Shown here piece by piece: positions 34,155 through 44,344 of a DNA stretch of 64,000 bases (the stretch's first letter is position 1; every line of letters starts with the position of its first letter). The stretch spans positions 1-64,000 of the forward strand of contig JAFAUB010000034.1 in NCBI GenBank assembly GCA_019243635.1. Reading direction: 5' to 3'. The translations under genes and the position numbers were made by a program. Under the pieces are notes generated by a model. The model made no database searches. It was not told the origin of the DNA and saw nothing but the letters and a program-made list of their open reading frames with translations. The DNA is from Pseudonocardiales bacterium (lineage in GTDB: Bacteria; Actinomycetota; Actinomycetes; Mycobacteriales; Pseudonocardiaceae).

Positions 34155-34217
34155 CCCGATATGGAGACATATCGGGGCAATCGACCCGGATAACCCCGAT
34201 ATGTCTCCATATCGGGG
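34155..34217. terminator. pair of GGAGAC-loop hairpins between leuS and ino1
   Basis: The left hairpin at 34155-34177 has stem CCCGATAT / ATATCGGG around the loop GGAGAC. The right hairpin at 34194-34217 is its inverted copy (loop GTCTCC). Compared with the copies at 14.6 and 40.5 kb, the stem has changed from GACAT/ATGTC to GATAT/ATATC on both sides while the loop is unchanged, which is compensatory change supporting the structure. It lies at a convergent junction. Confidence 0.75.
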
Positions 34218-34219
34218 GG

Positions 34220-35320
34220 TTACCGGTTCAGCTCGCCGCGGATGAAGGCTTCGACGGCGGCGTAGGCGTCGGAGTCGGAGTACTGCTCGGGTGGGGACTT
34301 CATGAAGTACGACGACGCGGACACGATCGGACCGCCGATACCCCGGTCCTTCGCGATCTTCGCCGCGCGGATCGCGTCGATGATCACGCCGGCGGAGTTG
34401 GGCGAGTCCCAGACCTCCAGCTTGTACTCCATGTTCAGCGGCACGTCGCCGAAGGCCCGGCCCTCCAGCCGCACGTAGGCCCACTTGCGGTCGTCCAGCC
34501 ACGGCACGTGGTCCGAGGGTCCGATATGCACCGCCGTCCTCTCCATCTCGTGCGGCACCTGGGACGTCACCGACTGCGTCTTGGAGATCTTCTTCGACAG
34601 CAGCCGCTTGCGCTCCAGCATGTTCATGAAATCCATGTTGCCGCCGAAGTTGAGCTGATACGTGCGCACCAGCTCCACCCCGCGGTCCTCGAACAGCTTG
34701 GCCAGCACCCGGTGCGTGATCGTCGCGCCGACCTGGGACTTGATGTCGTCGCCGATGATCGGTACCCCGCTCGAGGCGAACTTCTCCGCCCACACCGGAT
34801 CGGAGGCGATGAACACCGGAAGGGCGTTGACGAACGCGACCCCGGCATCCAGCGCGCACTGAGCATAGAAGCGGTCCGCGTCCTCCGAGCCCACCGGCAG
34901 ATACGACACCAGCACATCGGCGCCGGCCTCGCGCAGCGCGTCCACCACGTCGACCGGCTTCTCGTCGGACTCGGTGATGACGTCCCGGTAGTACTCGCCC
35001 AGACCATCCATCGTGTGCCCGCGGCACACCGCGACTCCCGACGGCGGTACGTCGCAGATCGAGATCGTGTTGTTCTCGCTGGCCACGATGGCCTCGGACA
35101 GGTCTCGTCCGACCTTCTTGGCATCGACGTCGAACGCCGCGACGAACCGCAGGCCACCGACGTGGTAGTCGCCGAACTGCACGTGCATCAGGCCGGGCAC
35201 TCGGATGGTGGGGTCGGCGCCGCGGTAGTAATGCACGCCCTGTACCAGGGAGGCAGCGCAGTTGCCGACGCCCACAATGGCGACCCGGATACCGGGACCG
35301 GCGTCGCGGCCTTCAGTCAT
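34220..35320 (-). CDS. ino1: inositol-1-phosphate synthase
   Basis: Converts glucose-6-phosphate to inositol-1-phosphate using NAD; the product feeds phosphatidylinositol and mycothiol. 366 residues of the short actinobacterial form: [16 protein letters not shown] (NAD site), [43 protein letters not shown] and [10 protein letters not shown]. It keeps the Rv0046c-Rv0047c pairing with a PadR regulator, which overlaps its start by eight bases. The product is a substrate for the PIP-synthase fusion at 4966-6627. Confidence 0.95.
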   Translation of the reverse strand: MTEGRDAGPGIRVAIVGVGNCAASLVQGVHYYRGADPTIRVPGLMHVQFGDYHVGGLRFVAAFDVDAKKVGRDLSEAIVASENNTISICDVPPSGVAVCRGHTMDGLGEYYRDVITESDEKPVDVVDALREAGADVLVSYLPVGSEDADRFYAQCALDAGVAFVNALPVFIASDPVWAEKFASSGVPIIGDDIKSQVGATITHRVLAKLFEDRGVELVRTYQLNFGGNMDFMNMLERKRLLSKKISKTQSVTSQVPHEMERTAVHIGPSDHVPWLDDRKWAYVRLEGRAFGDVPLNMEYKLEVWDSPNSAGVIIDAIRAAKIAKDRGIGGPIVSASSYFMKSPPEQYSDSDAYAAVEAFIRGELNR

Positions 35321-35900
35321 GGTCCGCCCTTTCGGTGTCGTCGTGTGATGGTTCCGGATGTGCCCGCTCCTGGGCGATCAGCTCGTTGAGCCAGCGCACC
35401 TCGCGCTCACTGGTCTCCAGACCCATCCGGTGGAGCTCGAGGGTGTAACGGTCGATCTGGTCGCCGGTCCGGGCGAGCGCGGCGCGCAGCCCCTCCCGAC
35501 GTTCCTCGACCCGGCGGCGCCTTCCCTCCAGGATGCGCATCCTCACTTCGGCCGGTGTCCGCGAGAAGAACGCCAGGTGCACTCCGAACCCGTGGTCGTC
35601 CCAGGTCTGCGGGCCGGTCTCAGCCAGCAGGGTGGCGAAGCGCTCCTTGCCGCCGGCGGTGAGCCGGTACACCCGCCGGCTTCGGCAGGCCCAGCCCGTG
35701 CCCCGGCCGGCGCGCAGGTCCGCCACGGGCTGGTTGTCCTCCACGATGAAACCGGAGCGCTGCAACCGGCGTAGCGTCGGGTACAGCGACCCGAACGAGC
35801 AGGCGCGGAACGCCCCGAGTAGCCCAGTGAGACGTTTGCGCAGCTCGTAACCGTGCATCGGAGCGTCGTGCAGGACCCCGAGCACCGCTAGCTCCAGCAC
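35313..35900 (-). CDS. PadR-family transcriptional regulator
   Basis: 195 residues. The N-terminal winged helix shows [39 protein letters not shown] and [20 protein letters not shown]; the C-terminal half is a long helical dimerisation region ([47 protein letters not shown]). Overlaps ino1 by eight bases and is the homologue by position of the Rv0047c regulator, so control of ino1 is likely. Confidence 0.9.
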   Translation of the reverse strand: MLELAVLGVLHDAPMHGYELRKRLTGLLGAFRACSFGSLYPTLRRLQRSGFIVEDNQPVADLRAGRGTGWACRSRRVYRLTAGGKERFATLLAETGPQTWDDHGFGVHLAFFSRTPAEVRMRILEGRRRRVEERREGLRAALARTGDQIDRYTLELHRMGLETSEREVRWLNELIAQERAHPEPSHDDTERADHD

Positions 35901-36020
35901 TCGGCACCTCCCACCAAGCGCTTCGATGTGTAGTCACACTATATCGCGTCGATACATCCCCTGCTGTGCCGCCCGAACGCCCGAGCGTAGATCAGGTAGT
36001 GGTTGCGTACGCTGTTGAGC

Positions 36021-36413
36021 GTGCGGAACCTTCGGCAGGTAGTGGACTATGCGTTGCAGCGCCGTGCGCTGCTCGCGGAGGTCTACGCCGGTCGGGTCAG
36101 TCTCACGGATGTCTGCGACGCGACCTCGTACCTGCTGCAGGCGGCGAAGTTCCACGGCGAGCCCAGCTCGGTCACCTGCCCTGTGTGTCGCAAGGAGTCC
36201 CTGACGCTGGTCTCGTGGGTGTACGGTGACGAGCTCAAGCATGTGGCCGGGTCGGCCAGGACCGCCGACGAGCTGAACCGGCTGGCGACGCTGTACGAGG
36301 AGTTCAGCGTGCACGTCGTCGAGGTGTGCCGGACATGCAGCTGGAACCACCTCGTGCAGTCATACGTCCTGGGGACCAGCGGTGTGGGCAACCGGAGGAC
36401 AGTGGCGGAGTGA
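36021..36413 (+). CDS. DUF5318 zinc-ribbon protein (Rv0049-like)
   Basis: About 130 residues beginning VRNLRQVVDYALQRRALL, with two cysteine pairs (TCPVCRKES and VCRTCSWNH) that should bind one zinc. Function unknown; position between padR and ponA is conserved with M. tuberculosis. A -10-like TACGCT at 36007-36012 lies eight bases before the GTG at 36021, so the message is probably leaderless; a TTG at 36003 is the other possible start. Confidence 0.85.
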   Translation: MRNLRQVVDYALQRRALLAEVYAGRVSLTDVCDATSYLLQAAKFHGEPSSVTCPVCRKESLTLVSWVYGDELKHVAGSARTADELNRLATLYEEFSVHVVEVCRTCSWNHLVQSYVLGTSGVGNRRTVAE

Positions 36414-36492
36414 CCCGGCGGGTGGCTCCCTGGCCAGGGGCGCCCCTGCCCGAACCCTTCGCGACCCGAGTACCGGTCTGGGAGGACAACGC

Positions 36493-38952
36493 GTGAGCGA
36501 CCAGCGAGCTGACAGCGGTCGACGCTCATCGCCGGCTCAGCCGGCAGTCAGCTCACCGCCGGCTGAGCCGGCAGCCCGCCCATTGCCGGCTCAGCCGGCA
36601 GCCAGGCCGGCGCCGCCGGCCCCACCGCCGGGGGAGCACGAGCTGCTCACCCACCGAGCACCGCCGGCTGGGCCGGCAATGGGGTCCAGGCCGGCTGAGC
36701 CGGCGATCGGACCCCGGTCGGCGGGCGCCGTCGGTCGGTATGGCAGCCGGTACGTCGAATGGCGCGGCGATGGATACGACGGCTTGCCCCCCGGCTTGCC
36801 GCCCCCACCGCCCGGCGGGGGCACGCCAGGGTGGCCCACACGCTGGCGATGGGCGCGCAACATCGCCCTGGTGGGCCTGCTGCTGGGCATCCTGCTGCCG
36901 GTGCTGGCGATCTTCGCCGGTTGGTTGTTCCTCTCCGTGCCCTCTCCCGACGTGCTGGCCGCGCAGCGCAAGCAGGTCACCACGATCATGGCCGGCGACG
37001 GGACCACCGAGATCGGTCGCTACGTGCCCCAGGACGGCAACCGGATACCGGTCAGTCTCACCCAGGTGCCGACGAACGTGCAGAACGCGGTCCTGGCCGC
37101 CGAGGACCGCAGCTTCCGCTCCAACCCCGGGTTCGACATCGGGGGTATCGCCCGGGCCACATGGGACCAGCTCACCGGTGGTGGCGGCGGTGGCTCCACG
37201 ATCACTCAGCAGTACGTCAAGGTGGCCACGGGACACGACGAGTACAGCTTGTCCCGAAAGTTCCGCGAGGTGATCGTCGCGGCCAAGCTGACCAAGCGGG
37301 AGTCCAAGGACCGGATCCTGGAGGACTACCTCAACACGATCTACTTCGGTCGTGGGGCCTACGGCATCCAGGCCGCCAGCCAGGCGTACTTCGGAACGAA
37401 CGTGCAGAACCTGACCGTCTCCCAGGCGGCGGTCCTGGCCGGCGCGATCCGGTCCCCGTCCCGCTTGGACCCGGCCAAGGACCTGCCGCAGGCGCAGGCC
37501 CGGTGGAACTTCGTGCTGGACGGCATGGTGGAGAAGGGCTGGCTGTCCCCAGCTGACCGGGCCGGCGCGCGGTACCCGGAGACGGTGGCGCCGAGCCAGG
37601 CTCCAGGAGAGCCGACCGATGACCGCGCGCACATCGTCGAGCGGGTGATGGACGAGCTGGACAAGCAGGGCATCAGCCGGGAGCAGCTGGCCGTCAATGG
37701 CGGCCGGATCACCACCACCATCGATCCCCGAGCCCAGCGGCTGGCCCGTGACACGGTGCTCACCGAGCTGCGCGGGCAACCGAAGAACCTGCACTCCTCG
37801 TTGGTCGCGGTCGATCCTCGCAGCGGAGGAGTGGTCGCTTACTACGGCGGGTCGGAGGGGAATGGCTTCGATCTGGCCGGTGGACCGGCATGGAGCCCGG
37901 GATCGGCCTTCAAACCGTTCACCATGCTGGCCGCGCTGGAGCGGGACATCGGGATGAACTCGGTCTACGCCGGCGAGTCTCCGGTGGTCCTCGACGGTCA
38001 CTCCTACGCCAACTCGGAGAGTCTCAACTACCCGCAGCTCACCCTGCACGAGGCCATGACCAAGTCGGTGAACACCGCCTTCGTGCGGCTTGCCCAGGAT
38101 GTGGGAGCACAGTCGATCCGGGACGCCGCGATCCAGGCCGGAATCCCGGAGCAGATCAACGGCAAGCGCTCCATGGCCGAGCCGGACAGCGGGGCACCCG
38201 GGCTCGGCATCACGCTCGGCCAGTACCCGGTGCACACCATCGACATGGCCGGCGCCTACGCGACCTTCGCCGCCGACGGGATGCGGCACGAGCCGTTCTT
38301 CGTCCGCGAGTACGCCAACGCCCGCGGCACCGTCGAGTACCATCACCTCGACAAGCCGCGACCCGCCTTCGATCCGGCGGACCTGGAGCGCAACTCGCAA
38401 CTGGCCCGCAACGTCACCGCGACGCTGACCGACGTCGCGCGCAGCTCGCAGATCCCGCTCACGGGCGGCCGGCAGGTGGCCGCCAAGACCGGCACCCACC
38501 AGCGCGGCGACACCGGCACCAACTCCGCCGCCTGGACCGTCGGGTACACACCGTCGATCTCCACCGCGGTCTGGGTGGGTGATCCGGCCAACTCGGCGAT
38601 CAAGGACGCCAAGGGTAGCGACATCTTCGGGCGGGGCGTCCCGGGCGCGATCTGGCAGCGGTTCATGAACTCCTACTTGGCGGCGACCCCGACGGAGACC
38701 TTTCCCGCGTTCACGCTGATCGGCCCGGCCGCGCCACCCGTCGAGACCCGGCAGCCACCGACACCGGCACGCATCCGAGAGCCGCGCACCGCCCCACCGT
38801 ACGCAACGCCCGAACCGGATATCCAGGACTTCGTGCCCGCGCCGATCGAGCCTTCGGTGAAGCCGACCAGACCGCACCACCGCAGAGAGTGCTTCCCCTT
38901 CTGCGACGAGCCGGCACCGAGCGACGAGGGACAGAGCAACCAGGGGGGCTGA
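36493..38952 (+). CDS. ponA: class A penicillin-binding protein (PonA1-like)
   Basis: Polymerises and crosslinks peptidoglycan at the membrane outer face. 819 residues from the GTG at 36493, which has GGGAGGAC upstream. Order: a proline/alanine-rich cytoplasmic tail (1-115), a membrane helix near 122-146, glycosyltransferase family 51 (AAEDRSF near 203, [13 protein letters not shown]), and a transpeptidase with SAFK near 470, SVN near 530 and KTG near 663. A proline-rich tail ends ECFPFCDEP. The cytoplasmic tail is largely written by the 27-bp repeat ([27 protein letters not shown]), so its length is probably variable between strains. Confidence 0.95.
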   Translation: MSDQRADSGRRSSPAQPAVSSPPAEPAARPLPAQPAARPAPPAPPPGEHELLTHRAPPAGPAMGSRPAEPAIGPRSAGAVGRYGSRYVEWRGDGYDGLPPGLPPPPPGGGTPGWPTRWRWARNIALVGLLLGILLPVLAIFAGWLFLSVPSPDVLAAQRKQVTTIMAGDGTTEIGRYVPQDGNRIPVSLTQVPTNVQNAVLAAEDRSFRSNPGFDIGGIARATWDQLTGGGGGGSTITQQYVKVATGHDEYSLSRKFREVIVAAKLTKRESKDRILEDYLNTIYFGRGAYGIQAASQAYFGTNVQNLTVSQAAVLAGAIRSPSRLDPAKDLPQAQARWNFVLDGMVEKGWLSPADRAGARYPETVAPSQAPGEPTDDRAHIVERVMDELDKQGISREQLAVNGGRITTTIDPRAQRLARDTVLTELRGQPKNLHSSLVAVDPRSGGVVAYYGGSEGNGFDLAGGPAWSPGSAFKPFTMLAALERDIGMNSVYAGESPVVLDGHSYANSESLNYPQLTLHEAMTKSVNTAFVRLAQDVGAQSIRDAAIQAGIPEQINGKRSMAEPDSGAPGLGITLGQYPVHTIDMAGAYATFAADGMRHEPFFVREYANARGTVEYHHLDKPRPAFDPADLERNSQLARNVTATLTDVARSSQIPLTGGRQVAAKTGTHQRGDTGTNSAAWTVGYTPSISTAVWVGDPANSAIKDAKGSDIFGRGVPGAIWQRFMNSYLAATPTETFPAFTLIGPAAPPVETRQPPTPARIREPRTAPPYATPEPDIQDFVPAPIEPSVKPTRPHHRRECFPFCDEPAPSDEGQSNQGG
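36531..36704. repeat. 27-bp-period palindromic repeat, two blocks in ponA
   Basis: Cores GCCGGCTCAGCCGGC at 36531, GCCGGCTGAGCCGGC at 36558 and GCCGGCTCAGCCGGC at 36585 are exactly 27 bases apart. A second block has GCCGGCTGGGCCGGC at 36663 and GCCGGCTGAGCCGGC at 36690, again 27 apart. All are in frame and encode a PAxPA nine-residue repeat in the cytoplasmic tail of PonA. Confidence 0.95.
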
Positions 38953-38985
38953 GCCGGCGGTGGTTCGAGTGCCGGCGCAGCCGGC
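38944..38985. repeat. 27-bp-period palindromic repeat, two units at the ponA/GT87 junction
   Basis: GGGGGCTGAGCCGGC at 38944 and GCCGGCGCAGCCGGC at 38971, 27 bases apart. The first unit contains the ponA stop codon and the second writes VPAQPAV at the start of the next protein. Confidence 0.85.
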
Positions 38986-40504
38986 GGTGTCACAGCGGGT
39001 GGTGCCCAGCTGGACCGATCCGGTGCCGGCGCTGGCCAGCCGGATCGTGGGCGGCCCCCTGGGCCGGCATGCAGTGCTGGGCCGACACTGGTTCTGGACC
39101 CCGCTGCGGGTGGTGTTGCTGTTCGCGACGATCACTCTGGCGTTGGGCTGGCTGGGCAAGGCGCCGTGTCTGCAGACCTACCGGGACAGCGCTGGTGCCC
39201 TGCAGGTGGACTGGCGCGACGGCCACCAGTACAAGGCGATGTGCTACTCCGACACCGTCCCGCTGTACACCGCGGAGCAGCTGGACCGTCCGGGGCCGGC
39301 TGGGTTCCCCTACGCGGCCTCGTGGGTCGAGCACCAGGGCAAGCCCGATGCGCAGGTCCGCTACATGGAGTACCCGGTACTCACCGGCATGTACCAATGG
39401 GCCGCCGCCGGGTTCGCACAGACCTGGACAGCCATCGGGCGCTCCGGTTGGCTACCCAGCTCGGCACCCGCCATCGTGTATTTCGACATCAGCGCGGCAG
39501 GACTGACTGCGGCGTGGTTGGTGACGGTCTGGGCGCTGGTGAAGCTGTCCCGGCGACGACCGTGGGATGCCGCGCTGGCCGCGTTGTCTCCGCTGGTCGT
39601 GGTGCACGCGTTCACCAACTTCGACGCGCTGGCCATCGCGCTGGCCACCACCGGGCTGCTGGCATGGGCCCGGCGGCGCCCGGTGCTTGCTGGGATACTG
39701 CTCGGCCTGGGCGCGGCCACCAAGTTCTACCCGCTGTTCCTGTTGTACCCGATCCTGCTGTTGTGCCTGCGGACCGGCCGGCTGCGTGCCGGGCTACGGG
39801 CGGCCGCTGCGGCGGCGCTGGCCTGGGCTGTGGTCAACCTGCCGGTGGCGGTGCTGTTCCCGTCCGGGTGGGCGGAGTTCTTCCGCCTCAACAGCCGGCG
39901 CGGAGCCGACCTGGACACGTTGTACACCGTGGTGTCCACCTTCACCGGCTGGCCCGGTTTCGACGGGGTGACGCGACCCGGCCAGACCCCGGTGACACTC
40001 AACCTGGTCAGCGCGACGTTGTTCGGGCTGGCCTGCACGGCGATCGGCTGGATCGCGCTGGCGACGCCGCGCCGCCCTCGGCTTGCTCAGCTGTGCTTCC
40101 TGGTGGTGGGCGCGTTTCTGCTCGTCAACAAGGTGTGGAGCCCGCAGTACTCGTTGTGGCTGGTGCCCCTGGCGGTGTTGGCGATTCCCCGGTGGAAACC
40201 GGTACTGGCCTGGATGACCGTTGATGCGCTGGTCTGGGCCCCCCGGATGGCCTATTACCTCGGGACGGACCAGAAGGGGCTACCCATCGAGCCTTTCCTG
40301 GGTGCCGTGCTCATCCGTGACGCGGCGGTGCTGCTCCTGGTGCTCCTGGTGCTTCGAGACATCTGGCACCCCGATCACGACCCGATCCGCGCATCAACCG
40401 AAGACGACCCCCACGCCGGTGCCCTCGACCCCGCCCCGCCCTCGCCCACCCCACCCTCCCCCACCCCGACATGGAGACATGTCGGGGTGACAACGACCCG
40501 CTAG
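38960..40504 (+). CDS. GT87-like integral membrane glycosyltransferase (Rv0051-like)
   Basis: 514 residues with about ten membrane helices (for example [15 protein letters not shown] and [26 protein letters not shown]). The [16 protein letters not shown] stretch is characteristic of DUF2029/GT87 polyprenol-phosphate-mannose-dependent transferases of actinobacteria, which add mannose outside the membrane to envelope glycolipids. Acceptor unknown. It starts seven bases after ponA and is co-transcribed with it. The last residues ([11 protein letters not shown]) are written by the GGAGAC-loop hairpin repeat. Confidence 0.8.
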   Translation: MVRVPAQPAVSQRVVPSWTDPVPALASRIVGGPLGRHAVLGRHWFWTPLRVVLLFATITLALGWLGKAPCLQTYRDSAGALQVDWRDGHQYKAMCYSDTVPLYTAEQLDRPGPAGFPYAASWVEHQGKPDAQVRYMEYPVLTGMYQWAAAGFAQTWTAIGRSGWLPSSAPAIVYFDISAAGLTAAWLVTVWALVKLSRRRPWDAALAALSPLVVVHAFTNFDALAIALATTGLLAWARRRPVLAGILLGLGAATKFYPLFLLYPILLLCLRTGRLRAGLRAAAAAALAWAVVNLPVAVLFPSGWAEFFRLNSRRGADLDTLYTVVSTFTGWPGFDGVTRPGQTPVTLNLVSATLFGLACTAIGWIALATPRRPRLAQLCFLVVGAFLLVNKVWSPQYSLWLVPLAVLAIPRWKPVLAWMTVDALVWAPRMAYYLGTDQKGLPIEPFLGAVLIRDAAVLLLVLLVLRDIWHPDHDPIRASTEDDPHAGALDPAPPSPTPPSPTPTWRHVGVTTTR

Positions 40505-40530
40505 GCCCGACATGGAGACATGTCGGGGTG
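40462..40530. terminator. two direct copies of the GGAGAC-loop hairpin
   Basis: Hairpins at 40462-40489 and 40505-40530, each with stem CCCCGACAT / ATGTCGGGG (shorter by one in the second copy) and loop GGAGAC. They lie at the convergent end of the GT87 and nfo genes. Here the copies are in the same orientation, whereas at the other two loci they are inverted. Confidence 0.75.
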
Positions 40531-40544
40531 GGCGACGTGTTGGG

Positions 40545-41312
40545 TTAGGGGAGTTGCTCGCGGAGCCAGGCGATGTCTTCTCGCTGGGTGTCGGGGTCGG
40601 TCTCTAGGACTACGGTGGCGCCGGCTGCGGCGCAGACCGCCACGAGCTGCTCGGCGTCGATGGTGCCCTGGCGCAGCCGCGCATGACGGTCCCGCGCCGA
40701 GCCGAACTCGTCACGCGAGTTGTTGCAGTGCACCAGGTCGATCCGGCCGGTAATGGCCCTGACCCGGTCGACGGCGTCGGTCAGGTCCTCACCCGCGGCG
40801 AACGCGTGGCAGGTATCCAAGCAAAATCCCACATCGTAGTCGCCGATCGCGTCCCACAGCCGAGCCAACGAGTCGAATCGCCGCGCCATCGCGTTGTCTC
40901 CGCCTGCGGTGTTCTCCACCAGGATCCGGGTACCGAAACCGCCCTCGGCTGCCTGCCGGGCGAACATCTTGCGCCAGTTCTCGACGCCCTGAGCGGGATC
41001 CTCGCCCCTGGCGACATGCCCCCCGTGCACCACCAGTCCGCGAGCGCCGACGGTGGCGGCTGCCGCAGCGTGCTGGGCGACGAGCTTGCGGGACGGGATG
41101 CGGATACGGTTGTTCAGCGATGCCACGTTGATGACGTACGGTGAGTGCACGTAAATTTCGAGGTCGGCGGAGAGCAGCCGGGCGGCCTGCGGATGCGGTC
41201 CCGGAGCCTTCCAGTCCTGCGGGTCGGCGAGGAAGAACTGCACCGCCTCGGCATTGCGCTGCGTAGTCGCGCTCACTGGATCGTCGTCGCTGACGTGGGC
41301 CCCGATGCGCAT
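40545..41312 (-). CDS. nfo: deoxyribonuclease IV (endonuclease IV)
   Basis: Cuts DNA at abasic sites in base-excision repair, using a trinuclear zinc centre. 255 residues with RIGAHVSDDDP, YVHSPYVINVAS, GLVVHGGHVARGED, LVENTAGGDN, VGFCLDTCHAFAAGED and LVHCNNSRDEFGSARDRHARL; these carry the family's metal-binding His, Glu and Asp residues. Convergent with the GT87 gene. Confidence 0.92.
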   Translation of the reverse strand: MRIGAHVSDDDPVSATTQRNAEAVQFFLADPQDWKAPGPHPQAARLLSADLEIYVHSPYVINVASLNNRIRIPSRKLVAQHAAAAATVGARGLVVHGGHVARGEDPAQGVENWRKMFARQAAEGGFGTRILVENTAGGDNAMARRFDSLARLWDAIGDYDVGFCLDTCHAFAAGEDLTDAVDRVRAITGRIDLVHCNNSRDEFGSARDRHARLRQGTIDAEQLVAVCAAAGATVVLETDPDTQREDIAWLREQLP

Positions 41313-41470
41313 ATCTCTAGCTTAGAGGGGTCGCGGGGGACCGATCGTCGCGCCCGTACTGTACACGGTGAGTGCACAGCGTAACCACGATCTGCTGAAA
41401 ACGCTGGTTATCGTCACGGAGAGGTTCTAGGGTCGTTACCCTAAGGACACAACCAGGTACGGAGCGACAT

Positions 41471-42379
41471 GTGAGCGACACGGAGGCACCTATGGGAACA
41501 CGAGCGAGGGTGACCACGGTTGCCGGGGCAGCCACGTTACTGTGCGCAGCGAGCGCTTTCGGAGGCGGCTTGGCGGCCCTCGCCGCACCCTTCGAAGTGT
41601 CCACCACCGCCCTGGCGGCAGCTCCCGCGCCGATGCTGTTGGGTGGGTGCGGGGATACGGTGAGGGGTGACCCCGGGCAGCGAGTGGGGGTCCGGGAGGC
41701 GGGTCTGTCGGTGGTCGACGTCGGTTCGGTCCCCTCCAGCGGGTCGAGCATCTTCGACGCCACACCAGCCCTGCGTCAGGTGATGGGGCCGCTGGCCCCG
41801 TTATGCAAGATCACGGCCGAACCGGCCTCGCCGGCACCGGGCTCCGTCGATGCGGTGGTCGCCTCGCTCGTCCCCCTCATGGGCCCGGTCGGGCCGGCTC
41901 TGGGGCTGTCCCAGCCCCCGTCGTCGCAGGCACCGAGCGCGTCGCCGTCCGTGGCGCCCGCTGCTCAGCCGCGGCCCAGCGCGGCGCCGGCGCCGGCGCC
42001 GGCCTCTCCGTCCTTCGGTCCCTTCGCCGGGCCGGCGATGCCCAGCGACTTCCCCTTCGCGCTGGGCCGTTACAACAGCGGACTGTCCGGCTACCGCTAC
42101 AACTACGCTGATCTGCTGGCGATAGGTCGACCCGGTGCACTGGGGCGGCTCTCGGCGGGCATGCTGACGGCGGATCTGTTCGGTACGCCGCAGGTCAGTA
42201 ACGGCTCGGGACTGGGCAGGCAAAGCGCTGCGGCTAATGACGTGGCGGCTGCGGGCCGCGCGACGGCGTTGCCGGCCAACGGTGTGGAGCGGGTCGCCCT
42301 GCCGGTGCTGGTGGCGGTGCTGATGCTGGCCGGCGTCACTGCGGCCCTGCTGCGCAGCTGGGTTCTGGGCCGACGCTGA
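41471..42379 (+). CDS. secreted proline/alanine-rich membrane-anchored protein
   Basis: 302 residues of unknown function. An N-terminal signal peptide (MGTRARVTTVAGAATLLCAASAFGGGLAALAA) is followed by a low-complexity proline/serine/alanine middle (residues 150-185), a segment with LGRYNSGLSGYRYNYADLL, and a C-terminal membrane helix (ALPVLVAVLMLAGVTAALLRSWVLGRR). The GTG at 41471 is preceded by GGAG; the ATG at 41492 may be the true start of the signal peptide. Position upstream of rpsF suggests a core actinobacterial envelope protein, but no family is recognised. Confidence 0.65.
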   Translation: MSDTEAPMGTRARVTTVAGAATLLCAASAFGGGLAALAAPFEVSTTALAAAPAPMLLGGCGDTVRGDPGQRVGVREAGLSVVDVGSVPSSGSSIFDATPALRQVMGPLAPLCKITAEPASPAPGSVDAVVASLVPLMGPVGPALGLSQPPSSQAPSASPSVAPAAQPRPSAAPAPAPASPSFGPFAGPAMPSDFPFALGRYNSGLSGYRYNYADLLAIGRPGALGRLSAGMLTADLFGTPQVSNGSGLGRQSAAANDVAAAGRATALPANGVERVALPVLVAVLMLAGVTAALLRSWVLGRR

Positions 42380-42459
42380 ACCCGGCGTGGAGGCGAACCC
42401 GCGGCGACTGAACCCGGGTGTGAGTCTCCCCGGTCGGCGAAGCCCCTGACGGAGTCCAC

Positions 42460-42499
42460 AAGAGGCCGCCCCGCGATTGTTCTCGCGGGGCGGCCTCTT
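42460..42499 (+). terminator. 17-bp stem terminator before the rpsF operon
   Basis: AAGAGGCCGCCCCGCGA / TCGCGGGGCGGCCTCTT is a perfect 17-bp stem with a six-base loop (TTGTTC), located 80 bases after the secreted-protein gene. One of the most stable hairpins in the window. Confidence 0.8.
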
Positions 42500-42557
42500 G
42501 CTATCCTCTGTCCGGCGTTGCCACGTCGAGTTCGTGTCGCGGGGCAGCGGTGAGATC

Positions 42558-42599
42558 GCCGGCCCAGCCGGCAGTAGCTGGATTGCCGGCCCAGCCGGC
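42558..42599. repeat. 27-bp-period palindromic repeat, two units before rpsF
   Basis: GCCGGCCCAGCCGGC at 42558 and again at 42585, exactly 27 bases apart. Intergenic, within the presumed leader of rpsF, 40-80 bases before the ribosome site. Confidence 0.9.
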
Positions 42600-42656
42600 T
42601 TCCTCCTGCCGCGGAGAGTCCGCGGCCGATCAGTCCACAGGAGGTGAGTGGTCTTC

Positions 42657-42953
42657 ATGCGTCGTTACGAGATGATGGTCATCCTCGACCCACAGCTTGA
42701 CGAGCGCACCGTGGCACCATCGCTGGACCAGTTCCTCGGCGTGGTGACGACACAGGGCGGCCGCGTCAACAAGGTCGATGTCTGGGGTAAGCGCCGACTG
42801 TCCTACGAGATCGGCAAGCGCACGGAGGGGATCTACGCGGTGCTCGACCTGTCCTGCACGCCCGCCACTGTGGCCGAGCTCGACCGGCAACTTTCGCTCA
42901 GCGAGTCCATTCTGCGCACCAAGGTGTTGCGGCGGGAACCGAGGAAGGGCTGA
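42657..42953 (+). CDS. rpsF: 30S ribosomal protein S6
   Basis: 98 residues: [45 protein letters not shown] and [21 protein letters not shown] are the S6 family pattern. AGGAGG at 42639 and the conserved N-terminus choose the ATG at 42657, though a GTG at 42648 is in frame. First gene of rpsF-ssb-rpsR-rplI. S6 binds S18 in the small subunit platform. Confidence 0.96.
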   Translation: MRRYEMMVILDPQLDERTVAPSLDQFLGVVTTQGGRVNKVDVWGKRRLSYEIGKRTEGIYAVLDLSCTPATVAELDRQLSLSESILRTKVLRREPRKG

Positions 42954-42954
42954 C

Positions 42955-43461
42955 GTGGCCGGCGAGACTGTTATCACGGTGATCGGAAACCTGACCGCTG
43001 ACCCGGAGCTGCGGTTCACCCCATCCGGAGCGGCGGTGGCCAACTTCACGGTGGCCTCCACGCCGCGCACCTTCGATCGCCAGAGCGGCGAGTGGAAGGA
43101 CGGCGAGGCACTTTTCCTGCGGTGCAACATCTGGCGGCAGGCTGCGGAGAACACCGCTGAGTCGCTCACCCGAGGCATGCGAGTGATTGTCAGTGGGCGG
43201 CTGCGTCAGCGCTCCTTCGAGACTCGGGAGGGCGAGAAGCGCACCGTGATGGAGATGGAGGTCGACGAGGTCGGCCCGTCACTGCGCTACGCCACCGCTA
43301 AGGTCAACAAGGCTAGCCGTCAGGGTGGCGCGTCGGGCAGCGGCGGGTACGGCTCGTCCGGCGGCTCCGCCGACGACCCGTGGACCTCGGCTCCACCGGC
43401 CGGGGCGCCGGCCGGATCCGGTAACGGCGCCGGTGGTTACGACGACGAGCCCCCGTTCTGA
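42955..43461 (+). CDS. ssb: single-stranded DNA-binding protein
   Basis: 168 residues: an OB fold in residues 1-110 ([64 protein letters not shown]) and a glycine-rich tail ending DDEPPF, the acidic tip that recruits replication and repair proteins. GTG at 42955 with GAGGAAGGG upstream, one base after rpsF. Confidence 0.96.
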   Translation: MAGETVITVIGNLTADPELRFTPSGAAVANFTVASTPRTFDRQSGEWKDGEALFLRCNIWRQAAENTAESLTRGMRVIVSGRLRQRSFETREGEKRTVMEMEVDEVGPSLRYATAKVNKASRQGGASGSGGYGSSGGSADDPWTSAPPAGAPAGSGNGAGGYDDEPPF

Positions 43462-43534
43462 CCATCTCGCCGTAGATCCCTGTTCCGCGATCACACTGAC
43501 TCTCAGGCGCGACCCACTCAGGAGTACCCCAGCT

Positions 43535-43771
43535 ATGGCTAAGCCACCGGTGCGCAAACCGAAGAAGAAGATCTGCATCTTCTGCAAGGACAAGGACACC
43601 GCTATCGATTACAAGGACACCGCGCTGCTGCGGAAGTACATCTCCGACCGTGGCAAGATCCGGGCTCGTCGGGTTACCGGTAACTGCAGCCAGCATCAGC
43701 GGGACGTCGCGATCGCGGTGAAGAACGCCCGCGAGGTCGCGCTGCTGCCCTACACCTCGACCGCACGCTGA
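43535..43771 (+). CDS. rpsR: 30S ribosomal protein S18
   Basis: 78 residues: [64 protein letters not shown]. The CxxC at the start and a later Cys-His pair make it a zinc-binding (C+) form of S18. ATG at 43535 with AGGAG upstream. Confidence 0.96.
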   Translation: MAKPPVRKPKKKICIFCKDKDTAIDYKDTALLRKYISDRGKIRARRVTGNCSQHQRDVAIAVKNAREVALLPYTSTAR

Positions 43772-43791
43772 AACCGGGAGGAGGCGACCAC

Positions 43792-44247
43792 ATGAAGATC
43801 ATCCTTACCGCTGACGTCCCCCAGCTCGGCGGGCCCGGCGATGTGGTGCAGGTCAAGGACGGTTACGCCCGCAACTACCTGCTGCCACGTCGGCTGGCCA
43901 TCGCGGCCACCCGGGGCGCGGAGAAGCAGGTGGCCACGATCCGTCGGGCCCAGCAGTCCCGGCAGGTCCGTGACCTCGACCATGCTCGGGAGATCGCTGG
44001 CGCGCTGTCGGGTCTGGGCACCGTGTCCGTGACGGCCAAGGCCGCCCGCTCCGGCGGAAAGCTGTTCGGCTCGGTCACTGTGGCTGACGTCGTCGACGCG
44101 GTGCGCGCCGCGGGTGGCCCCCCGGTGGACAAGCGGGCGGTTGACCTCGGTGGCCATATCAAATCCGCCGGTGCCTACCAGATGACCGTGCGCCTGCATC
44201 CGGAGGTCTCAGTTACCGTCCCCTTCCAGGTCACCACCGCTGGCTGA
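43792..44247 (+). CDS. rplI: 50S ribosomal protein L9
   Basis: 151 residues: MKIILTADVPQLGGPGDVVQVKDGYARNYLLPRRLAIAAT is the L9 N-domain; the C-domain ends [26 protein letters not shown] precedes the ATG. Its stop codon lies in the first unit of a 27-bp-type repeat, so that unit may have been copied from or grown out of the gene end. Confidence 0.96.
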   Translation: MKIILTADVPQLGGPGDVVQVKDGYARNYLLPRRLAIAATRGAEKQVATIRRAQQSRQVRDLDHAREIAGALSGLGTVSVTAKAARSGGKLFGSVTVADVVDAVRAAGGPPVDKRAVDLGGHIKSAGAYQMTVRLHPEVSVTVPFQVTTAG

Positions 44248-44308
44248 GGTTGGCAATGAGATGACCGCCGGCTGAGCCGGCATGGAGATGACCGCCGCTG
44301 AGGCCGGC
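44236..44308. repeat. 27/28-bp-period repeat starting at the rplI stop codon
   Basis: Three units start at 44236 (ACCGCTGGCTGAGG, including the rplI stop), 44264 (ACCGCCGGCTGAGCCGGC) and 44291 (ACCGCCGCTGAGGCCGGC). Only the middle unit has the perfect GCCGGCTGAGCCGGC palindrome. Units share the following AATGAGATG or ATGGAGATG. Confidence 0.8.
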
Positions 44309-44344
44309 AATCGCGACTGGCGCTCCGCCGGTAGAGCGAGGTCC

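Noticed and set aside
36531..36704. Regularly spaced repeats that might be a CRISPR array
   Set aside because: The units are 15-bp palindromic cores with 12-bp in-frame linkers of similar sequence inside the ponA coding region, and no cas genes are present.
38960..38975. A tRNA T-loop-like GGTTCGAGTGCC
   Set aside because: No acceptor, D or anticodon stems can be drawn around it and it lies in the start of the GT87 gene.
36553..39159. 868-codon open frame on the minus strand opposite ponA
   Set aside because: It is an antisense shadow of the real ponA gene with no domain and no ribosome site; long antisense frames are expected at this GC content.
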